Positions 56,101 to 64,000 of a stretch of 64,000 bases of DNA are shown here, in pieces; the first letter of the stretch is position 1, and every line of letters starts with the position of its first letter. This DNA is from Methylophilus sp. (GTDB taxonomy: Bacteria; Pseudomonadota; Gammaproteobacteria; Burkholderiales; Methylophilaceae). Position numbers and translations under genes: made by a program. The stretch is taken from contig JAUYRP010000002.1 in NCBI GenBank assembly GCA_030696695.1, positions 186,001-250,000 on the forward strand. The letters run 5' to 3'. Under the pieces are notes generated by a model. That model was not told where the DNA came from, ran no database searches, and worked only from the letters and a program-made list of their open reading frames with translations.

Positions 56101-57966
56101 ATGGCGACACCTCAACCTAAAAAAATCACTTCGGCACCAGACATTGCGCGTGAAACCATTAAACAGATGGCGATGCGCAGAGTAGAGCCTACGCCGAATA
56201 ATTACGAGTTGATCTACAACGAAATTGCTGGAACACCACAAAAAGAAACCCTCAATAATGCGATTAAAAAAGCATTAAAGCAGCTACCCAATCAAAGTAC
56301 GGAGCAAGCGAACTGGATTAATCGTTGGGAAAAGTTACTGAAGCAAGATAACTGGGCAGGGCTCGCTGATATTCTTAATGAAGGTATGGATGCCAGCGTT
56401 GCGCATACCAAACAGTGGCCAGATGCTATTCGCCTATTATTAAAAGGTTGGGATGCACGTCGCGTAGGCATAGACCCTGCACGCAAAAAGGAAACATTAG
56501 AGCGTGTGCTGATTAACTATGGAAACGATCCGCAGCTTTCTGCCAAGTTACAAAATTTAGCCAATAGCTGGGGTGCCAACGAAGCTGGTACAACAGAATT
56601 GGCCAATGTCGGCGCTGATAATAATGACTCTGTTGATAGCGAGCCCGTAGCAGAAACAAGTAAAACAACTTCATTGTTGCAGAAAATAGACAATAAAATC
56701 AGTAGTGTAATGGCAATCGGTAATGATGAAACCAAACAGTTTCATGAGACTTTCCAGATACTACAGGACATGCTTAAGCAATCACTCAATCACGGCTTAA
56801 TTCCGCGTTTAGACGGTTATCCAGAATTGCGTGAAGAAGCCTATGAGATTGCCATATTGACAGAAAAAGCACGCAAACTGAAAGATTGGCAATTTATGGC
56901 CAAGCAGTTCAGAGCGTTATTGGTCAGAGTCGAGCTTATTGGTGCGAATGAAGAAGGAATCAAGCGAGATTTACTAGGCTTATTGAAATTGCTACTCAGC
57001 AATATCAGCGAGTTGGTATCCGATGATCAATGGTTGCGTGGTCAAGTTGCAACTGTACAAACCATTATTTCTGGACCATTAGATAGAGTGCAAATTCAAT
57101 CAGCAGAAAAGAGCCTTAAAGAAGTGATTTACAAACAAGGCATGGTGAAGCACAGCTTAATTGAAGCTAAAAATGCGTTTAAAACCATGATCTCTACTTT
57201 TGTAGATCGTCTTAAATTTATGGCAGATGCCAGTGGTAGTTACCATGAAAAAATCGAAATCTATTCAGACAAGCTCTCGGAGACCGATGACATTATTCGT
57301 ATCAATGAGCTGCTAGAAAGTTTGATGCACGACACGCATGCGATGCAATCAGACATCATGCGTTCACGTGAGGCACTGCTACATCAACGTGAAGAAGCAG
57401 AAAGCTCGCAAGAGAAAATCAAGAAATTGCAGGAAGAGCTCACACAATTGAGCGAAGCTGTGCGTATGGACCAACTGACTGGCGTGTTGAATAGACGTGG
57501 TTTGGATGACGCATTGACGACCGAAATTTCGCGTTTTTCTCGCGGAGGCGGTCCACTCACACTGGCGCTCTTAGATATTGATAACTTTAAAAATCTCAAT
57601 GATACCTACGGCCACCATGTTGGAGATATAGCACTCAAACATTTGGCGAATGTAGTGAAAAAAACCATACGTCCCACCGATATCGTCACGCGCTTGGGTG
57701 GCGAAGAGTTTGTGATTCTGTTGCCTGACACCAATATTGATGAAGCCATCATCACCATGACGCGTTTGCAACGTTCACTCACCAAAGAATACTTTTTAGG
57801 CAATAACGAACGCTTGCTGATTACATTTAGCGCTGGTATTGCGCTGTTTAAAAAAGATGAAGAACAAACTGCACTGATACACCGTGCGGACCAAGCGATG
57901 TATTTAGCGAAAAAATCTGGCAAAAATAAAGTGATGACAGAGATTGACCTAGCCAAGTTGGCGTAA
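56101..57966 (+). CDS. diguanylate cyclase with helical N-terminal region
   Basis: Soluble GGDEF protein of 621 residues, expected to make c-di-GMP. Residues 1-110 form a helical domain starting DIARETIKQMAMRRVEPTPNNYELIYNE, residues about 190-460 are a helical/coiled-coil sensor or signalling region, and the C-terminal GGDEF domain carries GGEEF at 533-537 with the I-site RPTD at 524-527, so it should be active and product-inhibited. No membrane segment. The ribosome site is weak. It directly precedes a sensor kinase in the flagellar cluster, suggesting a role in motility-to-biofilm control. Confidence 0.9.
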   Translation: MATPQPKKITSAPDIARETIKQMAMRRVEPTPNNYELIYNEIAGTPQKETLNNAIKKALKQLPNQSTEQANWINRWEKLLKQDNWAGLADILNEGMDASVAHTKQWPDAIRLLLKGWDARRVGIDPARKKETLERVLINYGNDPQLSAKLQNLANSWGANEAGTTELANVGADNNDSVDSEPVAETSKTTSLLQKIDNKISSVMAIGNDETKQFHETFQILQDMLKQSLNHGLIPRLDGYPELREEAYEIAILTEKARKLKDWQFMAKQFRALLVRVELIGANEEGIKRDLLGLLKLLLSNISELVSDDQWLRGQVATVQTIISGPLDRVQIQSAEKSLKEVIYKQGMVKHSLIEAKNAFKTMISTFVDRLKFMADASGSYHEKIEIYSDKLSETDDIIRINELLESLMHDTHAMQSDIMRSREALLHQREEAESSQEKIKKLQEELTQLSEAVRMDQLTGVLNRRGLDDALTTEISRFSRGGGPLTLALLDIDNFKNLNDTYGHHVGDIALKHLANVVKKTIRPTDIVTRLGGEEFVILLPDTNIDEAIITMTRLQRSLTKEYFLGNNERLLITFSAGIALFKKDEEQTALIHRADQAMYLAKKSGKNKVMTEIDLAKLA

Positions 57967-58027
57967 ATAGCAGCTTGCGATGTCGCGCATGCATAGATGA
58001 AGTAAACATGGAATAAAGGATATTAAA

Positions 58028-59467
58028 TTGCTTGCACTTGTTGAATCCCAATTGATTTTGAAATCTTTGACACTTGCACCCAGTGATGAAATTTATGTAC
58101 TGGATGCCAATACGTTGGCTTTGTTGTACGCCAGCGATGAAGCACAAAAGAAAATTGGCAGTGATGATTTAACGATTGTCCCAGAACAGTTAGAAGCCAT
58201 TTTAGGCGTGAGCCCTGCTACGCTTAATCGCTATGTCAATCAGCAACGTAATAAAAAAGCGCTGTTTGAATTGAGTGTGAATCAGCCGCTGCCTGAGGCT
58301 GGGGTTCATAAAAATCAACTCCGTGTTATGCTAATACAATCAGGTCAAACCGAATATATTCTCGTGACAAAAAGCGATATCTCTCCCAATGAAAAAGTAG
58401 TGATGGCCCTTAGTGAGAGCGAATCACGCTTTCAGGCCATTGTGTCTAACATCCCAGGTTTGGTGTTCCAAATGCAAATGACGGCTGAGCATGAGGTGAG
58501 CTTTCGTTATGTGAGTGATGCTTGTGAGGCTTTATTGGGTATGACCGCTGACGAATTACAGCAAGACGCGCAGTTGTTATTTTCCATTATGAACACGCGT
58601 GATCGCCAAGATCTTCGCGCCAAGCTCATCAACAGCGCACAAAGTCTTGAAAAGCTAGATTGGGAAGGGCGCGTTTGGATTGATGGTTGGCAAGACACTA
58701 AATGGATTAACTTGCGTGCAACGATTAGCCAGTTGGACGATGGCTTAGTGCAGTGGGATGGCATCATGCTCAACATCACCCAAAGCAAATTAGAAAAATT
58801 AGAGATCGAGCAATCGCGTCGTGAGCTCGAGCAGTTAACCGCCCATATGAATCAAGTGAAAGAGCAAGAGCGTATTAGCATTGCCCGTGAAATTCATGAT
58901 GATTTAGGGGGTAATCTGACTGCCATTAAAATGGGGTTAAACGCTATTGCGCAACAAATCGCAGCGGGCAATCAAGTGTCAGTAGAACAAACAGCAGGGT
59001 TGGAGTCTATCGTCAATCGCACTTTTGAATCTGTGCACCGAATTTCTGGCAACTTACGGCCCAGCATTTTAGATTTGGGTATTGTGGACGCAATTGAGTG
59101 GCAAGTGACACAATTTAAAAAGCAAGTGAGTGCGAAGTGTGCGTTCTCCACCAATCAAGCGGACATTATGCTTTCAACCGAGCAAGCAATGGCTTTGTTT
59201 AGAATTTGCCAAGAATCGCTCTCTAATATTGCTAAGTATGCAAAAGCCACCAGTGTCAATGTCAGGTTGGAAGCTTCGGATGACGAAGTTACATTGCAAG
59301 TTATCGATAACGGCATCGGCATCAGTGATGTCGATAAACTGAAAACCAATTCATTTGGTCTACGTGGCATGCAAGAACGTGTGGCTGCATTAAATGGTAG
59401 CTTGACCATAGGCGCTATCAGTTCAGATATCAGTGGCACAAAAGTACAAGTCACCATTCCGTTCTAA
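58028..59467 (+). CDS. PAS-domain NarX-type sensor histidine kinase
   Basis: Cytoplasmic sensor kinase of 479 residues. Seen: a PAS domain (about residues 125-255, AIVSNIPGLVFQMQ onward), a HisKA_3 dimerisation helix with phospho-acceptor His290 in REIHDDLGGN, and a HATPase_c domain with the N box CQESLSNIAKYAKA, G1 DNGIGI and G2 FGLRGMQERV. No membrane helix, so it senses an internal signal. Translation starts at TTG 58028 with AAAGGA upstream. Its partner is most likely the LuxR-type regulator 280 bp downstream. Confidence 0.88.
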   Translation: MLALVESQLILKSLTLAPSDEIYVLDANTLALLYASDEAQKKIGSDDLTIVPEQLEAILGVSPATLNRYVNQQRNKKALFELSVNQPLPEAGVHKNQLRVMLIQSGQTEYILVTKSDISPNEKVVMALSESESRFQAIVSNIPGLVFQMQMTAEHEVSFRYVSDACEALLGMTADELQQDAQLLFSIMNTRDRQDLRAKLINSAQSLEKLDWEGRVWIDGWQDTKWINLRATISQLDDGLVQWDGIMLNITQSKLEKLEIEQSRRELEQLTAHMNQVKEQERISIAREIHDDLGGNLTAIKMGLNAIAQQIAAGNQVSVEQTAGLESIVNRTFESVHRISGNLRPSILDLGIVDAIEWQVTQFKKQVSAKCAFSTNQADIMLSTEQAMALFRICQESLSNIAKYAKATSVNVRLEASDDEVTLQVIDNGIGISDVDKLKTNSFGLRGMQERVAALNGSLTIGAISSDISGTKVQVTIPF

Positions 59468-59555
59468 ACAACACACCAGTATTTCTATTAATATCCATAG
59501 CACTTTGTGTCGCTAGGTGCCTTTAAACATACACACCCAATGCTGCATGCTTTTG

Positions 59556-59575
59556 CCTTGCCTTGCCTTGCCTTG
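59556..59575 (+). repeat. four tandem CCTTG units
   Basis: CCTTG is repeated four times without interruption (59556-59575) in the 280-bp gap between the kinase and regulator genes, about 126 bases before the sigma-54 promoter. Pentanucleotide runs of this kind can vary by slipped-strand pairing; any effect here is inferred. Confidence 0.9.
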
Positions 59576-59700
59576 CATATGCAGGTTTGCCGAGCCTATT
59601 GCGCATCATTCATTAGTCAGCAAATGCCGATTTCCTGACACCCCGTTTATTTACTCAACACTTTTTTAGCAAAAACCCCTTAAAACCCCGCCATTTTGGT

Positions 59701-59716
59701 TGGCACGCCGTTTGCT
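59701..59716 (+). promoter_or_regulatory. consensus sigma-54 promoter of the LuxR-type regulator gene
   Basis: TGGCACG (59701-59707), four bases, then TTGCT (59712-59716): a full match to the -24/-12 sigma-54 (RpoN) consensus. The GG at 59702 and GC at 59714 have the required spacing. Transcription would start near 59726, leaving about 20 bases before the ATG at 59748. An enhancer-binding activator is needed; none is encoded nearby. Confidence 0.88.
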
Positions 59717-59747
59717 ATTAACTAATTAACGGCAAAGGGGTGTATGC

Positions 59748-60389
59748 ATGAAGAACAATAAAATTAGAGTGATCGTGGTTGATGACCATGCCATTTTAAG
59801 ATCAGGTATCAAACAAATTTTAGCAGCCACAGATAATATAGAAGTTGTTGCAGAAGCTGAAAATGCGGCACAAGCGATTCAATTTGCTAGAGAAGTGGAA
59901 GCGGATGTGATGTTGTTAGACATTTCATTACCAGACCGCAGCGGCATGGATGCTTTGAAATGCATCAAACGCGATAACCAACAACTCTCAGTATTGATGC
60001 TTTCTATGTATATGGAAGATCAATATGCAGTCCGAGCTTTAAAATCAGGTGCTTCAGGCTATTTATGCAAACACAGCGCTTCTAATGAATTGCTCACAGC
60101 CATCCAAACATTGGCCAAAGGTAAAAAATACATCACACCAGAAGTCGCAGAAATTTTGGCTGAACAAGTGAGTGATGAGAAATCACAAAACCCACACGAG
60201 ACACTATCTGACCGTGAATATCAAACCATGATCATGATTTCATCTGGCTTTTCTGTCAGTGAGATTGCCGAAAAATTATCACTCTCAGTGAAAACAGTCA
60301 GTATGTACCGCACGCGTTTGTTAGAGAAAATGCATTTACGCCACAACTCTGACATCACCCATTACGCAATCAAGAATCAACTCGTTTAA
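59748..60389 (+). CDS. NarL/FixJ-type response regulator
   Basis: Response regulator of 213 residues: receiver domain (1-about 120) with acidic pocket D12/D13, phospho-acceptor D58 (LLDISLPDRSG), S86 in place of the switch Thr, and K108, then a LuxR-type helix-turn-helix (about 145-205, LSDREYQTMIMISSGFSVSE and KTVSMYRTRLLEK). The usual downstream flagellar cluster position and the upstream kinase suggest a two-component pair. Strong ribosome site AAAGGGG. Expressed from a sigma-54 promoter and ended by a strong terminator. Confidence 0.92.
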   Translation: MKNNKIRVIVVDDHAILRSGIKQILAATDNIEVVAEAENAAQAIQFAREVEADVMLLDISLPDRSGMDALKCIKRDNQQLSVLMLSMYMEDQYAVRALKSGASGYLCKHSASNELLTAIQTLAKGKKYITPEVAEILAEQVSDEKSQNPHETLSDREYQTMIMISSGFSVSEIAEKLSLSVKTVSMYRTRLLEKMHLRHNSDITHYAIKNQLV

Positions 60390-60411
60390 GATCTATCGGG
60401 AGGTAGTCCTC

Positions 60412-60439
60412 GGGGTTTGCTCTGCAAACCCCTTTTTTT
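60412..60439 (+). terminator. Rho-independent terminator after the response regulator
   Basis: GGGGTTTGC (60412-60420) and GCAAACCCC (60424-60432) form a nine-pair stem with loop TCT, followed by seven T (60433-60439). It lies 22 bases after the stop codon and separates the regulator from the flagellin gene. Confidence 0.95.
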
Positions 60440-60733
60440 GCCCAATGGTTTCAATTTAGGTCAGTCTTTTTCATTTTTTCTTCTCAATATCATCCATTTT
60501 TATATCCAAGAGATAGGCTGTGTTTGCCGCTTTGTTAGGGCCTTAACCCCAACAAAAAATCGCTATCATGATGATTATCTTCAATTATTGGGCAAAAACA
60601 CTGAATTAAAATTAAATTATCCTAAAGTTTTCGTAATGACAGCCGACACCATATTCATCGGGTCTGCTTATCGGTAATTGTTCTAGGATGGGTAGGTTAA
60701 GTAACTGTTTCATAAAAACTTTTAAACTTACCC
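60440..60733. other. intergenic region before the flagellin promoter
   Basis: No supported gene. A frame of 86 codons (60417-60677) begins inside the terminator, lacks a ribosome site and has a composition unlike protein, so it was not accepted. TTATCGGTAA at 60669-60678 is the exact reverse complement of the flagellin -10 element at 60751-60760. Confidence 0.5.
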
Positions 60734-60760
60734 TAAACTTTTACAAAAGCTTACCGATAA
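60734..60760 (+). promoter_or_regulatory. sigma-28 (FliA) flagellin promoter
   Basis: TAAACTTT (60734-60741), 11 bases, then ACCGATAA (60753-60760), a near-exact fit to the FliA consensus TAAAGTTT-N11-GCCGATAA. It lies about 85 bases before the flagellin start, leaving a long 5' leader with AGGAGA near 60835. Confidence 0.85.
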
Positions 60761-60845
60761 CAGAAATAAGGGCGACGCAATGATACAAGTTGCTAAGCGA
60801 ATAGTAGGGTGATTTGGAAATTTAATTTTATTTAGGAGATTCATC

Positions 60846-61646
60846 ATGGCTGCAGTGATTAACACAAATATTGCTTCATTAAATACACAACGTAATTTAA
60901 ACGCATCACAATCAACATTAAATACCTCTATCCAACGTTTGTCTTCAGGCTTACGTGTAAACAGCGCGAAAGATGACGCTGCGGGTATGGCGATTGCAAC
61001 ACGTATGGATTCACAAGTACGTGGTATGAACGTGGCAATGCGTAACGCAAACGACGCGATTTCATTCGCACAAACTGCTGAAGGTGGTTTGAGTAAAGTA
61101 ACCGACGCATTACAACGTATGCGTGAGTTAGCAGTGCAATCTGCTAACGGTAGTAACTCTGCTGGTGACCGTACAAATCTAGATGCTGAGTTCCAACAAT
61201 TGGCTGAAGAAGTAACACGTATCGGTACTGCTACTAAATTTAACGGTACTGCAGTATTTGGTGGCGGGGCAACAACATTCCAAATCGGTGCTGATTCTGG
61301 CGACACAATCTCAGTTTCTGCAGTCGCTGCTGCAACCATTACAGGTAGCGTTTCAACTGCTGCAACTGCTGCAACTGCATTGACTGCAATTGATACTGCT
61401 TTAGATGCAACGAATACAAAACGTGCGACATTAGGTGCTGTACAAAACCGTTTCGAAGCAGTTGTAGGTAATTTGCAAGTAGCTTCTGAGAACCAATCAG
61501 CTGCTAAATCTCGCATCATGGATACAGACTTTGCAGTAGAGACAGCTAACTTAACACGCGGTCAAATCTTGCAACAAGCAGGTACAGCGATGTTAGCGCA
61601 AGCGAACTCACTACCAAATAACGTATTGAGCTTGTTAAGAGGTTAA
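60846..61646 (+). CDS. fliC: flagellin
   Basis: Filament protein of 266 residues. The N-terminal D0/D1 part (INTNIASLNTQRNLNASQST, LSSGLRVNSAKDDAAGMAIA) and the C-terminal part (GAVQNRFEAVVGNLQVASEN, QQAGTAMLAQANSLPNNVLS) are highly conserved. The variable middle is only about 45 residues and is Ala/Thr-rich with a repeated ACTGCTGCA unit (near 61357-61380). This is a short flagellin with little or no outer D2/D3 domain. Driven by the upstream FliA-type promoter and strong AGGAGA site. Confidence 0.96.
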   Translation: MAAVINTNIASLNTQRNLNASQSTLNTSIQRLSSGLRVNSAKDDAAGMAIATRMDSQVRGMNVAMRNANDAISFAQTAEGGLSKVTDALQRMRELAVQSANGSNSAGDRTNLDAEFQQLAEEVTRIGTATKFNGTAVFGGGATTFQIGADSGDTISVSAVAAATITGSVSTAATAATALTAIDTALDATNTKRATLGAVQNRFEAVVGNLQVASENQSAAKSRIMDTDFAVETANLTRGQILQQAGTAMLAQANSLPNNVLSLLRG

Positions 61647-61668
61647 TTCGGTAACGTAGTGACATGAC

Positions 61669-61698
61669 TTCCACAGGATGAAAATCCTGTGGAATTTT
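61669..61698 (+). terminator. hairpin between fliC and flaG
   Basis: TTCCACAGGAT (61669-61679) pairs with ATCCTGTGGAA (61684-61694) around loop GAAA, followed by TTTT. The 11-pair stem with a short T run suggests partial termination, which would lower flaG-fliD expression relative to flagellin. Confidence 0.75.
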
Positions 61699-61723
61699 CA
61701 GCAAGTAAGATAGGGAGAACAAT

Positions 61724-62095
61724 ATGTTCCAATCTTCTTTAGATGCATACGGTAAGGTGATTAGCCCTACAGTTGCAGGCAGTCAAAATATACAGGCCAC
61801 GAGTGGCCTAAAAGTCGTTGCTAGGCCTCAAGAATCTGCACAAGACGTCCCAGTGCCTGAGGTGACGTTCGACAAGGCAACATTAACGGGTGCGGTACAA
61901 AAGTTAAATGATTATGTGGCACCTGCGTTACAAACGATTCAATTTTCAATCGATCAGGAATCTGAGCGTATTGTGGTTAAGGTAGTCGATACCGCGACGC
62001 AAAAAGTATTGCGTCAAATTCCTAACGAAGAAGTGATGGCCATTACCAAAACGTTGGATAAGTTACAAGGTTTGGTCATTAGGCAAACGGCCTAG
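61724..62095 (+). CDS. flaG: FlaG-family protein
   Basis: Small flagellar protein of 123 residues, of the FlaG family that in other species influences filament length. Seen: a low-complexity N-terminus and the conserved C-terminal half with LNDYVAPALQTIQFSIDQES, VVKVVDTATQKVLRQIPNEE and LDKLQGLVIRQTA. AGGGAG lies upstream of the ATG. Located between fliC and fliD, its normal place. Confidence 0.93.
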   Translation: MFQSSLDAYGKVISPTVAGSQNIQATSGLKVVARPQESAQDVPVPEVTFDKATLTGAVQKLNDYVAPALQTIQFSIDQESERIVVKVVDTATQKVLRQIPNEEVMAITKTLDKLQGLVIRQTA

Positions 62096-62173
62096 TAGTC
62101 AGATAAGCAGACGTAATGGTTGATACGTAAGCAATAGGCATTAGATGCAGTATAAATTTAAGGATGAATGATT

Positions 62174-63859
62174 ATGGCGACAATCTCAAGTACCTCTTCA
62201 ATTGATGTGAATTCAATTGTCAGCAGTTTGATGAGCGTTGAACAGCGACCACTCACCTTAATTAATACGCAAAAAGCTGCGCATCAGGCAAAGCTCTCTG
62301 CTTATGGCACCTTAAAAAGTGCGCTTTCCACGTTTCAAACCTCGGTGAGCGCACTGGCTTCTGCTTCTAAATTCAATGCGCAATCAGCTACTTCAGCAAC
62401 GCCCACAGTATTTACGGCGACTGCCAACGGCAGTGCCACCATTGGTGATTATGCAATCACGGTAAATCAGTTAGCAAAATCACAGAAAATAGCCATGGAT
62501 GGCGTTGCCAATACCACGGACGTGATTGGTACTGGCAAACTCACCATTGCCTTTGGTACGTATGCAGCAGAAATTGTGTCACCTGCCACCCCAGCGAGCT
62601 TTACTGCAAACCCAGATAAAGCCGCATTTGAGGTGACCATTGATCCAAGCAATAACACCTTAGCAGGCGTGCGTGATGCAATTAATGCTGCCAATGGGGG
62701 TGTCACAGCCACTATCGTCAATGATGGTACGGCTAACCGTTTGGTGCTAACTTCCAAAGAAACAGGTGAAGTGAACGGCCTGAAGATCACAGTGGAAGAT
62801 GACGATGGTAATAGTACAGATGCTAGCGGTTTGTCGCGTTTGGCTTATGATCCTTTGACCGCAAACGGTAGCGGTAAGAATATGAGTCAGTTGCAGGCAC
62901 CACTCAATGCACTAATTAACATTGACGGCATTGATGTGGTGAAATCCAGTAATACTGTGTCTGATGCAGTGGAAGGCATTACGATTAATTTGCTCACCAC
63001 CAGTAACAGCCAAGCAGTTAATTTAGCGGTCGCTTCTGATCAAGCCAAAATCAAAGAGTCAGTGACTGCATTTGTGGACGCATACAACAAGCTAAACGAT
63101 ACCTTGCGAAATCTCACCAAATACGACGAAGGCGGTACTTCCTCTGGCAAGTTATTAGGCGATGCAACCGCACGTTCTATCACTTCACAGATTAAATCTG
63201 TGGTGACAAAAGTGGTGGATACGGGTGGCACAATTACCTCATTGACCGACATTGGTGTGAGTTTCCAGCGCGATGGGAAATTAGCACTAGACAGCACCAA
63301 GCTGACCAATGCCATCACCAACAATTTCGACGATATCGCCGCATTGTTTTCCACCTCTGCTAGATCCACTGACGCACAAGTTACTTACCTTGGCAGCACT
63401 AGCAAAACACAATCTGGTACCTATCCCATTACAGTTTCGCAAATTGGTTCCGATATTACTAATATGGTAGGTACGATAAACGGCGTTGCTGGTAACGGTT
63501 TAAACCAAGAGTTGATCGGTGCAATTGGTGATGCGAGTGAAGGCTTGCGCATCAAAGTAACGGGTGGCAGTTTAGGCGCACGTGGTGACGTGACTTTTGT
63601 AAAAGGTTATGCCGCGCAACTGGATGACATTTTGGATAGTTTATTAGATGAAGAAGGTTTGTTGGCAGCACGTACAGATGGCATTACGGCTTCTGTAAAA
63701 CGATTAGAGCAACAAACTGAAGCGTTTAATTTAAAGATGACCGTAATCGAGAAGCGTTATCGCGATCAATATACGCGCTTAGATACACTGTTATCGAGTT
63801 TACAAAACACGAGTTCGTACCTAGCTCAACAAATTCAATCAATCAGTAATAATAGCTAA
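62174..63859 (+). CDS. fliD: flagellar filament cap protein FliD
   Basis: Cap protein that guides flagellin folding at the filament tip. The 561 residues have the FliD_N domain (SSIDVNSIVSSLMSVEQRPL), a variable surface-exposed middle, and the FliD_C domain with helical ends (TDIGVSFQRDGKLALDSTKL, VIEKRYRDQYTRLDTLLSSL). The ATG at 62174 fits AAGGA at about ten bases; ATG 62168 (two residues longer) is also possible. Fifteen bases separate it from fliS. Confidence 0.95.
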   Translation: MATISSTSSIDVNSIVSSLMSVEQRPLTLINTQKAAHQAKLSAYGTLKSALSTFQTSVSALASASKFNAQSATSATPTVFTATANGSATIGDYAITVNQLAKSQKIAMDGVANTTDVIGTGKLTIAFGTYAAEIVSPATPASFTANPDKAAFEVTIDPSNNTLAGVRDAINAANGGVTATIVNDGTANRLVLTSKETGEVNGLKITVEDDDGNSTDASGLSRLAYDPLTANGSGKNMSQLQAPLNALINIDGIDVVKSSNTVSDAVEGITINLLTTSNSQAVNLAVASDQAKIKESVTAFVDAYNKLNDTLRNLTKYDEGGTSSGKLLGDATARSITSQIKSVVTKVVDTGGTITSLTDIGVSFQRDGKLALDSTKLTNAITNNFDDIAALFSTSARSTDAQVTYLGSTSKTQSGTYPITVSQIGSDITNMVGTINGVAGNGLNQELIGAIGDASEGLRIKVTGGSLGARGDVTFVKGYAAQLDDILDSLLDEEGLLAARTDGITASVKRLEQQTEAFNLKMTVIEKRYRDQYTRLDTLLSSLQNTSSYLAQQIQSISNNS

Positions 63860-63874
63860 TAAAGGGGACACACA

Positions 63875-64000
63875 ATGTTTGGATTTAAAAGTAATGGTGC
63901 GAATGTGTACGCCCAGATGGGATTGGAAACAGGTGTGGTGGCGGCAAGCCCAAATAAATTGGTGGTGATGCTGTACGAAGGGGCAATCTCCGCTTGCCGT
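63875..64000 (+). CDS. fliS: flagellar export chaperone FliS, cut by window end
   Basis: First 42 codons of the flagellin-specific export chaperone. Seen: YAQMGLETGVVAASPNKLVV followed by MLYEGAI, the FliS N-terminal helix that binds the flagellin C-terminus. Strong AAAGGGG ribosome site nine bases upstream. The gene continues beyond the window. Confidence 0.92.
   Translation, partial: MFGFKSNGANVYAQMGLETGVVAASPNKLVVMLYEGAISACR

Noticed and set aside
60417-60677. 86-codon open frame after the response regulator
   Set aside because: It begins inside a strong terminator, has no ribosome site, and its residue content does not look like a protein.
60669-60678. Divergent FliA promoter on the minus strand
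   Set aside because: The -10-like element is present, but there is no TAAA-type -35 at the required 11-base spacing.
1-64000. CRISPR arrays, rRNA or tRNA genes, transposases, phage genes
   Set aside because: None recognised on either strand; the tandem repeats seen are a short CCTTG run, the OmpA linker and a flagellin repeat.

Overview
The window is a chromosomal segment of a betaproteobacterial methylotroph, most likely Methylophilaceae (Methylotenera/Methylophilus group). Two things point there. One is a complete formyltransferase/hydrolase (Fhc) gene set for tetrahydromethanopterin (H4MPT)-linked formaldehyde oxidation, together with H4MPT/methanofuran biosynthesis genes. The other is housekeeping gene order typical of Betaproteobacteria (ndk-rlmN-pilW-rodZ-ispG-hisS...bamB-der; hfq-hflX-hflK-hflC-hisZ-purA; mtaD-ubiG-gph; recR-ebfC-dnaX-ffs). 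The genus is an inference; no 16S rRNA gene is present.

Layout. 1-3.3 kb: an envelope-glycan/lipid module (ArnT-like GT39, cut by the window edge; GT2; LAB_N protein; PAP2 phosphatase). 3.6-7.3 kb: a large membrane GGDEF-EAL protein. 7.4-10.9 kb: a sparse, AT-rich accessory stretch with a RibD_C/DHFR-like reductase, two antitoxin-like genes without visible toxins (one with a 14-bp inverted repeat at its start), a two-cysteine OhrR-type regulator without ohr, and a PEP-CTERM surface protein. 11.0-22.8 kb: a minus-strand housekeeping block from ndk to der, interrupted by a SIMPL-domain protein and two peptide-ABC ATPases that have no permease nearby.

23.0-28.8 kb: the fhc operon in the order B-A-(PNPOx-like)-D-C-HPP. 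The two extra genes in or at the end of the operon are the least explained part of the C1 machinery here. 28.9-37.6 kb: trhO, an unknown protein, bamD facing rluD-pgeF, a ZIP transporter, rimO, and two poorly known minus-strand genes, one of which carries the two sequence signatures of a c-di-GMP-binding PilZ protein in an unusual arrangement. 37.8-48.9 kb: gltX, then hfq to purA, running with almost no gaps into four H4MPT/methanofuran biosynthesis genes (flavoprotein, DHPS-like, DUF447, mfnB).

49.0-55.9 kb: OmpA protein, mtaD-ubiG-gph, and on the minus strand recR, ebfC, dnaX and the 4.5S SRP RNA gene. 56.1-64 kb: a diguanylate cyclase, a NarX-type sensor kinase and a LuxR-type response regulator with a consensus sigma-54 promoter between them, then flagellin with a sigma-28-type promoter, flaG, fliD and the start of fliS.

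Together the window links C1 oxidation (Fhc), supply of its cofactors (purA-linked H4MPT/MFR genes), c-di-GMP signalling (two GGDEF proteins and a possible PilZ receptor) and motility. No rRNA, tRNA, CRISPR array, transposase or phage gene was recognised.
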